From positions 124,001 through 188,000 of the forward strand of contig NZ_JAIVKN010000004.1 of the NCBI RefSeq assembly GCF_020524025.1: DNA of 64,000 nucleotides, in the 5' to 3' direction. This document shows, piece by piece, positions 31,958-39,250 of this stretch (its first letter is position 1; each line of letters begins with the position of its first letter). A model generated the notes under the pieces. It searched no databases and was not told where the DNA came from. It worked only from the letters and a program-made list of their open reading frames with translations. Both the position numbers and the translations under genes were made by a program. This DNA comes from Halobacillus litoralis. Lineage in GTDB: Bacteria > Bacillota > Bacilli > Bacillales > Halobacillaceae.

Positions 31958-32872
31958 ATGAAACGTGCCCGAATAATATATAATCCGACCTCTGGAAGAG
32001 AAGTCATCCGCAAGGTTCTTCCGGACATTCTGCAGCGATTTGAACAGTCCGGATACGAAACCTCCGCCCATGCCACAACCTGTGCTGGTGATGCCGCTAA
32101 GGCTGCTCAGTATGCCGTCGACCGCAAATTCGATGTGGTTGTTGCAGCCGGAGGAGACGGAACCATTAATGAAGTCATCAACGGTCTTGCCGAACAGGAC
32201 CACAAACCAAAACTCGGCGTCATTCCAGTTGGGACGACAAACGACTTTGCCCGTGCCCTGCACATACCAAGAAACATTCATAAAGCCGTCGATATCATTC
32301 TCGAAGGGTACACGCATCCTTTAGACATTGGCCGCGTCAATGATCAATACTTTATGAATATCGCCGGTGGCGGAAAAATCACCGAGGTATCTTATGAAGT
32401 GCCAAGTAAGCTGAAGACGATGATTGGACAGCTTGCTTATTACTTAAAAGGCATAGAAATGCTCCCATCTATTCGTCCGACCCGTGTCGAGATGGAGTAT
32501 GATGGCAAGTGGTATGAAGGGGAAATTATGCTGTTTCTCGTCAGCAACACCAATTCTGTCGGCGGGCTTGAAAAGCTGGCCCCATCTGCACGGATGGATG
32601 ACGGCCTATTCGATTTGATGATCATCGAAAAAATGAACATCGCAGAATTTGTCCGACTCGCCACACTCGCCATTCAGGGAAATCATCTCAACCATCCAAA
32701 GTTCATTCACACAACAGCAAGCCGTGTGAAAGTAAAGACAGACGAGAAGATGCAGCTGAATATTGACGGGGAATTTGGCGGATTATTGCCCGGGGAATTT
32801 GTCAATTTGTACAAACACTTAGACTTTTTCGTTCCAGAAGATATATTTAATGAAGAAGATGAAGAATATTAG
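31958..32872 (+). CDS. dgkB: diacylglycerol kinase (soluble, DgkB type)
   Basis: DgkB phosphorylates diacylglycerol released during lipoteichoic acid synthesis, returning it to phospholipid synthesis. Starting at ATG 31958 (after AAAGGGGG) gives 304 residues, matching B. subtilis DgkB (YerQ). The catalytic-domain signatures are YNPTSGRE (residues 7-14), VVAAGGDGTINEVINGL (about residues 62-78) and PVGTTNDFARAL (about residues 92-103). The C-terminal NIDGEFGG motif is present. A longer reading from 31835 lacks an RBS. Confidence 0.95.
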   Translation: MKRARIIYNPTSGREVIRKVLPDILQRFEQSGYETSAHATTCAGDAAKAAQYAVDRKFDVVVAAGGDGTINEVINGLAEQDHKPKLGVIPVGTTNDFARALHIPRNIHKAVDIILEGYTHPLDIGRVNDQYFMNIAGGGKITEVSYEVPSKLKTMIGQLAYYLKGIEMLPSIRPTRVEMEYDGKWYEGEIMLFLVSNTNSVGGLEKLAPSARMDDGLFDLMIIEKMNIAEFVRLATLAIQGNHLNHPKFIHTTASRVKVKTDEKMQLNIDGEFGGLLPGEFVNLYKHLDFFVPEDIFNEEDEEY

Positions 32873-32875
32873 GAA

Positions 32876-32910
32876 GAGCGCTGCTGACTATCAGTGGCGT
32901 TCTTTCTTTT
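32876..32910 (+). terminator. probable dgkB terminator
   Basis: CGC-TG-CTGA and TCAG-TG-GCG arms (32879-32899) form an interrupted stem followed by TTCTTTCTTTT. Confidence 0.65.
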
Positions 32911-33121
32911 GTGTAGAAACGAATGAATTAACGTAGCACTCGTGTATAGGTGAAGAGGACAGGGAAGCAACTTGCTTGATATCATAAGCCAAACAAGTTC
33001 GAAAAGGGAGAGCACTTCTCTCCACCATTATTCTTATGCTTGTCGCAGCTACCAGGGCGACTTTGCACTTAGGGATATGATAAACTACGTATAGAGTATA
33101 TAGACAAAGGACGGATGAAGA

Positions 33122-34504
33122 ATGGCGAAACCTAAACCGCCGGTACAGAAAAACCAAACGATTGAACTCAGTTTTGAAGACTTGACGCATGAGGGCAATG
33201 GGGTAGGGAAAGTCGATGGCTATCCACTTTTCGTACCGTATGGCCTTCCTGGTGAAAAGGCAGAAGTGAAAGTCGTTAAAGTAAAGAAAAATTTTGGATT
33301 TGGGAAGCTCGTGAACGTTATAGAGGCAAGCGAAGATCGTGTCGAACCTCCTTGTGACGTTTTCTATCAGTGTGGCGGATGTCAGATACAGCACATGAGC
33401 TACCAAATGCAGCTTAATATGAAACAAAAGCAAGTGAAAGATAACATGAAAAAGATCGGCCATCTTGAGAATGTGCCCGTACATCCGACCATCGGTATGG
33501 AAGATCCGTGGCGCTACCGTAACAAAGTGCAGATTCCTGTCGGACAGAAAGAAGATGGCGAACTGATGACCGGTTTTTATCAAAAACGCAGCCATAATAT
33601 TATTGATATGGACACCTGTCTTATTCAAGATGAAGTGAATGACCGTATGGTAGAAACTGTCCGCCGTATTGCTTCTAAACATGGCATCGACGCCTATGAT
33701 GAGGATACACACCGTGGCGTACTGCGTCACATTATGGTCCGAACTGGACAGAATACAAAAGATATTATGATTGTGATCGTTACAAAAACGAAGAAACTTC
33801 CTCATAAAGACAAGATGATTGATGAAATCCGGGACGCTTTCCCGAACGTGAAGTCGATCGTTCATAACGTGAACAGTGCAAAAACGAATGTCATCTTAGG
33901 AAAAGAAACGAATATTCTATGGGGTGATGAGTACATTTACGATACCATTGGCGATATCAAATTCATGATTTCCCCAAAATCGTTCTACCAAGTCAACCCA
34001 ACACAGACGAAAGAGTTATATGACAAGGCACTCGAGTATGCCGACCTGCGCGGCGGAGAAACCGTCATCGATGCTTACTGCGGAATCGGGACAATCTCCT
34101 TATTCTTAGCACAAAAAGCTAAAAAGGTGTACGGTGTTGAAATCGTACCGGAGGCCGTCACGGACGCGAAGAAAAACGCGCGGCTGAATAAGATGGACAA
34201 TGCTGATTTCTTTGTGGGGGAAGCAGAAAAGCTGATGCCATGGTGGCGCAACCAGGGACTGCGTCCTGAGGTGACCGTGGTCGATCCGCCTCGTAAAGGC
34301 TGTGATGAGGAACTGCTGAAAGCGATGCTTGATATGGAACCGGAGCGTATCGTTTATGTATCTTGTAACCCATCAACATTGGCGCGTGATTTGCGAGTTT
34401 TGGAAGACGGCGGGTATGAGACGAAGGAAGTTCAACCTGTTGATATGTTCCCGCAGACGAGTCATGTGGAGTGTGTAACATGGCTGGAGAAGAAAGAAAA
34501 GTAA
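33122..34504 (+). CDS. rlmCD: 23S rRNA (uracil-C5)-methyltransferase (RlmCD/YefA type)
   Basis: A TrmA/RumA-family enzyme of 460 residues with an N-terminal TRAM domain ([20 protein letters not shown]). Four Cys suit a 4Fe-4S cluster ([17 protein letters not shown], and DTCLIQD near residue 165). The SAM-binding domain has [14 protein letters not shown], and [14 protein letters not shown] carries the catalytic Cys. The B. subtilis orthologue YefA at this location methylates both U747 and U1939. Bacilli often carry a second paralogue, so exact specificity is inferred from synteny. A 324-residue frame on the opposite strand is a shadow. Confidence 0.93.
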   Translation: MAKPKPPVQKNQTIELSFEDLTHEGNGVGKVDGYPLFVPYGLPGEKAEVKVVKVKKNFGFGKLVNVIEASEDRVEPPCDVFYQCGGCQIQHMSYQMQLNMKQKQVKDNMKKIGHLENVPVHPTIGMEDPWRYRNKVQIPVGQKEDGELMTGFYQKRSHNIIDMDTCLIQDEVNDRMVETVRRIASKHGIDAYDEDTHRGVLRHIMVRTGQNTKDIMIVIVTKTKKLPHKDKMIDEIRDAFPNVKSIVHNVNSAKTNVILGKETNILWGDEYIYDTIGDIKFMISPKSFYQVNPTQTKELYDKALEYADLRGGETVIDAYCGIGTISLFLAQKAKKVYGVEIVPEAVTDAKKNARLNKMDNADFFVGEAEKLMPWWRNQGLRPEVTVVDPPRKGCDEELLKAMLDMEPERIVYVSCNPSTLARDLRVLEDGGYETKEVQPVDMFPQTSHVECVTWLEKKEK

Positions 34505-34579
34505 GCCTCACTTATGATATTCGATGGTAATTGTAAGAACTAGTGAAATAAAGTAGTAAGAGTAGTGGAAGGATGATTG

Positions 34580-34613
34580 AAGAAAAAGCAGGGGGGATCC
34601 TCCTGCTTTTTTT
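34580..34613 (+). terminator. rlmCD terminator
   Basis: AAAAAGCAGG (34583-34592) and CCTGCTTTTT (34602-34611), extended inward by GG/TCC pairs, then TTT. It overlaps the start of the broken frame that follows. Confidence 0.88.
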
Positions 34614-34831
34614 ATCTGAATTTGAAAGCTACTCCTTTATCTCATAAAAAAATCAAAATCATCCTGGATACAACTGATTGGTTCATTGCAAGGGGAGCCA
34701 GGACACAACTCTCCAAGATACTGAAGGCATCAAAGGAGAATAAGTTATATTCTTTGAAGTGCAGGGTACTTAAAGTGGGAAGAGTTGTCCCCATGCTTCT
34801 AAAAAAGAATCGTGTCAGAGTAATACGCTAA
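34614..34831 (+). pseudogene. remnant of an RQC-minor-like DNA-binding protein
   Basis: The frame reads LNLKATPLSHKKIKIIL, then DTTDWFIARGARTQLSKIL and KASKENKL. This resembles the N-terminal part of small Bacillaceae RQC-minor family proteins (pattern LYELN-TPLSHKEIK-IL...GGR-LLAKILKGSK-KK). The family start is missing because the sequence upstream is a terminator. The downstream part (after KLYSLK) no longer matches, and the family's YGYY-type region is absent in all frames I checked. I read it as a truncated, frameshifted remnant. The family call is from memory of the pattern. Confidence 0.4.
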
Positions 34832-34944
34832 GGAGAATGAGGGCACTTGATTAAGGGTATAGATAAGGAAACCCTTGGCCAGAATCTTGACACAAACGTA
34901 AGCGAAACCACATTACATTCACTCACTAGGAAGGGGAATTTCTC

Positions 34945-35232
34945 ATGGCTGAAGAAAATATAAGCAAAAATTTAATGGATGCTGCATTTAAAAAGAAAAA
35001 CTCAGAAGAAGAACAGAAAGTAAAAGAAGATGAAAAAGCAACTGTTGGCGATATCATAACTTTCCAAAAAGACGGCCAGCAGTTTGAAGCTGTCGTAACT
35101 TCTGCTAATTTACAAAACTCCGTTGTTTGCGATATGACCATTATGGATGATTTCCATGAGCGCAATTTAGATTTCGAAAAAACCGTTGTTGCTCAGACAA
35201 ATTACAGCATTAAAAAACGCCGCGACGCGTAA
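34945..35232 (+). CDS. DUF2187 (YkvS-like) small protein
   Basis: A 95-residue protein. Its first 35 residues are charged (many Glu and Lys). The rest, KATVGDIITFQKDGQQFEA, then NSVVCDMTIMDDFHERNLD and EKTVVAQTNYSIKK, fits the KOW-like DUF2187 family. ATG 34945 follows AGGAAGGGG. TTGACA at 34890-34895 may be the -35 box, but the -10 side is weak. Function is unknown; the fold suggests nucleic-acid or ribosome contact (inference). Confidence 0.8.
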   Translation: MAEENISKNLMDAAFKKKNSEEEQKVKEDEKATVGDIITFQKDGQQFEAVVTSANLQNSVVCDMTIMDDFHERNLDFEKTVVAQTNYSIKKRRDA

Positions 35233-35616
35233 GTTCAACAATAATTTCGGGGCTGCGTCCCAGGTATGTTAACACTCTAACGTGCTAGGGGCAGGCACTT
35301 TTTTATAACTAATTCAAAATAGCACTAAAAAACCGATCAGGGGCATCCCTGATCGGTTTTTTTACTGTTTGGCGTTATCTTTGTTTGCTTTGACCAAGGA
35401 CATATATTAATTGGACTACAATAGGATCAAATTTATCTAACGTGCTTGTTTGGTTATCATCGTTCTTTTCTATTTTCCCATCATACTTGCTATGGGGCAT
35501 AAGCTGGTAGTGCCCCCGCAGCAGAGATAACAATTGCTTTACCGATTATAACAGTCCAATTATCTGACTCGAAGATGGAGAAAAAACGCAGGTGGACAAT
35601 GTTACTTCGTTCTTTA
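35233..35616. other. intergenic region with terminator and a possible short coding remnant
   Basis: After the DUF2187 stop comes the terminator at 35326-35364. Further right, the - strand from about 35605 down to a TAG at 35490-35492 is open and reads WTVIIGKAIVISAAG, LPAYAP. It is hydrophobic, without start codon or RBS, and may be the remains of a membrane protein gene. Nothing else is recognised. Confidence 0.3.
35326..35364. terminator. bidirectional terminator
   Basis: AAACCGATCAGGG and CCCTGATCGGTTT (about 35330-35359) form a near-perfect stem with a CAT loop, with A and T runs on both sides. It lies between the DUF2187 gene (+) and the alkylsulfatase gene (-) and can serve both. Confidence 0.92.
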
Positions 35617-37575
35617 CTAGAAATCATTGGTTCTTTTCTTGCTCAAAGGAGTCATAATTGGGAAGTCTGTGTCAATTTGATCAAGAGACCATAAGAATTG
35701 ATGCCATTTTTGGATATTTCCTATGACCTTGATCGAAGAAGGGGAAGGACGGTTGTTGGTGGTGGCTAGCTCATATAAGGTGTCTTTATTCATAATGACC
35801 TTTACTTGATCTTCTTTTAGTTCATCTGATAAATAACGAAAGATTCCACGTTTGACCTCTGTTAAGGCTTTTTCTTTACGATCGGTAATGATGAAGTTTA
35901 ACTTGAAATTATATTCACCGGCGATCAATCCATTAATTCGGATACTTAACATATTCATTAGTTGTTCGAGTGTCATACTATCCAGAACCTCTGTTGTGAT
36001 GGTAGACTTCTGTATTGGAATAATTCCATAACGAAGTTCTTGAGCCCCCATCAAATATTCATTACGCCATGGTCCGGATTCGGCAATGTAGGCAAGCTGC
36101 TCCAAAGCGTCCGCACATAAGTATTTGGCTTTCTTATTGGAGGGGTTTGCGAATATGACGTGCTTGGTAACTTCAGCTACCCATTGGTATTCGCCTTCTC
36201 TGAAGCTTTTTTTCGCTTTCTTAATAATTTCTTCCTCTCCACCCATATAGTCGACATATTTTTTTGATGACTCTTCCGGGAGCAGTTTGTTTAAATCAAC
36301 AGGGTTTCCGTTATACCATCCCATATATTTTTGGTACACTGCTTTAGAGTTGTGATTGACCGTTCCGTAAAAAGAGCTGTTAAACCACTCCTCTTTTAGG
36401 CTTTCAGGAAATGTTACCAGTCTACCTACTTGATCTATCGTGTAGCCTTGATTAATTAACCTTAGTGTCTGATCGTTAATATACTGGTACATGTCCCGCT
36501 GCTTTTCCATATAATCAATGCAGTATTCTCTTCCGTGCCTCGGCCAATTATGCACTTCAAATACAGATGTCAATTGGTTGCCAAAAAGCTCGATGGCCTG
36601 TTGGATGTATTCCGCCCAGGCAACTGGGTCCCGCACTTCAGCTCCGCGTAATGTATAGATGTTATGAAGTGATGCTGTACAGTTTTCTGCAATACAGAGG
36701 CTCTTTTCTTCAGGGATAAACATATTCATTTCCGCCGGCGCTTCTGTATCCGGGGTGAGTTGGAACTGTATTCTTACCCCATCGATCACCTTTTCGACAT
36801 AGGATTCATTCTTTGAAGTTGAAATTTCTTCAGCAGTATTGACTAAAGTCACCACACCAGTGGATACATATTTTCCGATGCCGCTGTCTATTTGACCTTT
36901 TTCTCCGCGGGGCAGTACCTCACCATACATGTAAAAGCCCCGCCTCGACATGGCCACGCCCGCAGTCACGTTCTCTTCCAGAGCTGCACTTAAAAAACCG
37001 CTCGGTGCATATATTTTCACATCATCCGTGGTTCCACTATTAAGAACCCCGTCCACTCCACCATAATGGTCGACGTGTGAATGGGAGAAGATGATGGCAC
37101 TAATCGGGAACTTCCCAAAATAGCTGTCGATTAATTCAAAAGCGGCTTCTGCTGTTTCCCTGCTTGTGAGACAGTCAATAACAATCCATCCTGTTTTTCC
37201 ACGAATAATGCTTAAATTTGCAAGGTCATAGCCTCGAACCTGATAAATATTTTCTGTCACTTGAAAAAGACCGGCGTTCAAATTCAGTTTTCCCTGGTAC
37301 CATAGTTTTGGGTTAACGGTTGGTGGGAGTTTGTCTTTCAGAAGGAAATCATAGCTTTTTAAATCCCAGACAGGAAGAAGCGAATCATCTGGTTTGATAA
37401 CGGGGAGGGAGACGCTTTTCAGGACATTTCGTGTTGCCCATTCCTGTTCAATCTTCAGTCTTTCCCAGGGGAGGTTCTTTTTAATTAATTGATTGATCTT
37501 CTCCGTCTTCTTCGTGGCATCCTTGGGAAGAGGGGTGAATTCCGCCTCTACTTTCTCGTTATGGTTTTGTTCCAT
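35617..37575 (-). CDS. alkyl sulfatase, metallo-beta-lactamase fold (SdsA/BDS1/YjcS type)
   Basis: A 652-residue enzyme expected to hydrolyse primary alkyl sulfates such as SDS. The MBL di-zinc motif is HSHVDH (residues 165-170), with further ligands in AENCTASLHNIYTLRG and the HNWPRHG region. The middle holds the alkylsulfatase dimerisation domain (QKYMGWYNGNPVDLNKLLP), and the C-terminal about 120 residues match the SCP2-like lipid-binding domain. No clear signal peptide is seen, so it may be cytoplasmic or attached. The start follows GGAGGTGAC. It stands alone on the - strand among unrelated genes, consistent with acquisition. Confidence 0.9.
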   Translation of the reverse strand: MEQNHNEKVEAEFTPLPKDATKKTEKINQLIKKNLPWERLKIEQEWATRNVLKSVSLPVIKPDDSLLPVWDLKSYDFLLKDKLPPTVNPKLWYQGKLNLNAGLFQVTENIYQVRGYDLANLSIIRGKTGWIVIDCLTSRETAEAAFELIDSYFGKFPISAIIFSHSHVDHYGGVDGVLNSGTTDDVKIYAPSGFLSAALEENVTAGVAMSRRGFYMYGEVLPRGEKGQIDSGIGKYVSTGVVTLVNTAEEISTSKNESYVEKVIDGVRIQFQLTPDTEAPAEMNMFIPEEKSLCIAENCTASLHNIYTLRGAEVRDPVAWAEYIQQAIELFGNQLTSVFEVHNWPRHGREYCIDYMEKQRDMYQYINDQTLRLINQGYTIDQVGRLVTFPESLKEEWFNSSFYGTVNHNSKAVYQKYMGWYNGNPVDLNKLLPEESSKKYVDYMGGEEEIIKKAKKSFREGEYQWVAEVTKHVIFANPSNKKAKYLCADALEQLAYIAESGPWRNEYLMGAQELRYGIIPIQKSTITTEVLDSMTLEQLMNMLSIRINGLIAGEYNFKLNFIITDRKEKALTEVKRGIFRYLSDELKEDQVKVIMNKDTLYELATTNNRPSPSSIKVIGNIQKWHQFLWSLDQIDTDFPIMTPLSKKRTNDF

Positions 37576-37668
37576 GAGATGTCACCTCCATGAAACATAG
37601 TATTCATGCGAAATTCCCTTTATACGCGGGGGCACCCACCTTGTAACTCGAAAGTACATCGATCTATG

Positions 37669-37711
37669 ATAGTGCCTGACTCCCATCGTGGTAAAGCAGG
37701 GGGTCAGGCAC
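37669..37711. repeat. GTGCCTGAC inverted repeat upstream of the alkylsulfatase gene
   Basis: AGTGCCTGAC-T-CCC and GGGGGTCAGGCACT are near-perfect reverse complements around a loop of about 15 nt, with no U-tract on either side. From memory, GGTGCCTG(A/T)C-type palindromes are common dispersed elements in Bacillaceae; copy number cannot be tested here. Confidence 0.5.
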
Positions 37712-37738
37712 TGACACAATCAGCCTTGCAGCCAGGGA

Positions 37739-38038
37739 TCACTTTAAGTTTCTCTGGCTTATTAACTCAGCTACAACAAAAGCCAGGTCGTCATTTCCAT
37801 AGAGTGACAGCACTTCAAGTAACGTTTCAGAATCAATGTAGTCTGACTCCTGCTTCGGAACGGTCAGCTCCAAGGCATCGATCAGTTCTTTATTTTTATC
37901 CTGAAAGGGATAGGCTTCTTTATAAATGGCTGCAGCATCCAGGTCATGATTGATACACCACTGGGCGAAAAGTAAAACCATCATTTTTTCGCCTTCTTGA
38001 TAATTACGAATAACTTTTTCTTCATGGCTCCGATCCAC
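37739..38038 (-). CDS. conserved hypothetical protein, 99 residues, GTG start
   Basis: The GTG at 38038 follows AAGGAGG at good spacing. The product is soluble and acidic: DRSHEEKVIRNYQEGEKMMV, then LLFAQWCINHDLDAAAIYKEAYP, and a C-terminal half ending YGNDDLAFVVAELISQRN. It resembles a small uncharacterised Bacillaceae protein I cannot name. It has the same direction as the PPK2 gene 142 bp upstream and the alkylsulfatase gene downstream. No function is proposed. Confidence 0.75.
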   Translation of the reverse strand: MDRSHEEKVIRNYQEGEKMMVLLFAQWCINHDLDAAAIYKEAYPFQDKNKELIDALELTVPKQESDYIDSETLLEVLSLYGNDDLAFVVAELISQRNLK

Positions 38039-38180
38039 ACAGCATACCTCCTTGTAAGCAGGGACGGTTTTATATCTCGTCTAACTCCCGCAGTAGAATA
38101 TTTTCCTCACCATCCCATGATAGCAGATATTAATGAAAGACTGGTCCGAACGTTAAATGGTTTTCTCATTAATAAAGTGA

Positions 38181-38903
38181 TTACGAAAGATCTAATTGCC
38201 GTAATTTATTTTCAATCTCCTGTATAATAATCCGATTGGTTTTCACCCTTGCATAATATTTATCTTCTCCTTCTACAATGTGCCACTTATTTTCTGGAGT
38301 AGAAGTATACTGAAGCATATCCTCTACAGCTTCCTCATACTGATCCCATTTGGATCGGTTCCTCCAGTCCTCTTCAGTGATTTTCCATGTCTTTAATGGG
38401 TCTGCTTGTCTTTCCTGGAATCGTTTAAGCTGTTCTTCTTTAGAAATATGGAGCCATAGTTTAATCACAACATATCGATCCTGTACAAGAAAATTTTCAA
38501 ATTGAACGATTTCGTTATAGGCTCTATTCCATTCTGAAACAGAAGCGAACTGCTCGACTCTCTCTACAAGGACACGTCCATACCAGGATCGGTCAAATAT
38601 AGCTATTTTTCCGTACGGTGGAATCTCCTTCCAAAAGCGCTTAAGGTAATGGTGTTTCTTCTCATTAGTGGAAGGAGCGCCAATGGAATGCACTTCAAAT
38701 CCTCGTGGATCGAGCCCGTTGGTTAATCGTTTAATAGAGCCTCCTTTTCCTGAAGCATCCCAGCCTTCAAAAACAACAATAACCCCTAACTGGTTATCAT
38801 AGATGGATCGTTGTAAATGGAGTAATTTCAACTGTGACTGTTTCAGCTCTTTTTTATATTGTTTTTTGTCTATTTTTAAGGATAGATCAATGGATTCCAA
38901 CAT
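38181..38903 (-). CDS. polyphosphate kinase 2 family protein
   Basis: PPK2 enzymes use polyphosphate to phosphorylate ADP, GDP or AMP. The 240-residue single-domain protein has Walker A GWDASGKGGSIKRL (residues 47-60), the Walker B region IFDRSWYGRVLVERV (Asp104), and the lid-like QERQADPLKTWKITEEDW. The start ATG 38903 follows AAAGGAG. Class (nucleoside mono- or diphosphate acceptor) cannot be settled by eye. It may feed nucleotide pools from stored polyphosphate. Confidence 0.92.
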   Translation of the reverse strand: MLESIDLSLKIDKKQYKKELKQSQLKLLHLQRSIYDNQLGVIVVFEGWDASGKGGSIKRLTNGLDPRGFEVHSIGAPSTNEKKHHYLKRFWKEIPPYGKIAIFDRSWYGRVLVERVEQFASVSEWNRAYNEIVQFENFLVQDRYVVIKLWLHISKEEQLKRFQERQADPLKTWKITEEDWRNRSKWDQYEEAVEDMLQYTSTPENKWHIVEGEDKYYARVKTNRIIIQEIENKLRQLDLS

Positions 38904-39182
38904 ACCGTCATCTCCTTTAAAGCTTTTTAAATTAACGAACCTTTCTCTATATATTCACCATGACTAACCTGAAACCTTTTGGAAACCAGTCTAGATAAAA
39001 GAATAATAACCTGTCCGCCCCGGTCATTAATTTACAGAAGATACCTATCAAGGCTGCTTGATGGATGGGATAGTTATAAAAAAAAACGGTATAGATAAAG
39101 TGTCGAATGTCTGCCATAGTAAGCGGATACAAAAAAACTAACTTTGTCGCCAACCACACGACAAAGTTAGTTTTCTATTTTC
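38904..39182. other. divergent intergenic region between PPK2 and mtlA genes
   Basis: About 280 bp up to the mtlA -35 box. A 70-codon frame on the - strand (38947-39159) starts inside the hairpin at 39136-39176, has no RBS and is not accepted as a gene. The notable element is that hairpin itself. Confidence 0.5.
39136..39176. promoter_or_regulatory. 16-bp perfect hairpin just upstream of the mtlA promoter
   Basis: AAAACTAACTTTGTCG-like and CGACAAAGTTAGTTTT arms are perfect reverse complements around CCAACCACA. A-run and T-rich flanks make it terminator-like, yet no gene ends here. Its core TTGTCG...CGACAA lies just upstream of the -35 box, where MtlR activates mtlA in bacilli (consensus TTGNCACA-N4-TGTGNCAA, to which it is only a partial fit). 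It is either an insulator-type terminator or part of the MtlR operator. Confidence 0.5.
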
Positions 39183-39211
39183 TTGTTATGGAACAGTTCC
39201 TCACCTATCAT
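39183..39211 (+). promoter_or_regulatory. candidate mtlA promoter
   Basis: TTGTTA (39183-39188) and TATCAT (39206-39211) are spaced by 17 bp. The spacer contains the palindrome GGAACAGTTCC. The poor -35 match is what one expects at an activator-dependent promoter. Confidence 0.5.
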
Positions 39212-39250
39212 TAAACATATAAATAATATGTTTAAGAAAGGAAGAGGAAA

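Noticed and set aside
32891-33865. 324-codon open frame on the - strand
   Set aside because: Mostly antisense to the rRNA methyltransferase gene, with a His/Ile/Phe-rich composition typical of shadow frames and no start signal.
35281-35306. GTGC...GCAC hairpin followed by TTTTTT
   Set aside because: Only a 4-bp stem with a large loop; the strong terminator 25 bp further on is sufficient for the DUF2187 gene.
38947-39159. 70-codon frame on the - strand between PPK2 and mtlA
   Set aside because: Starts within the hairpin at 39136-39176, has no RBS before the first or internal Met codons, and matches no family I know.
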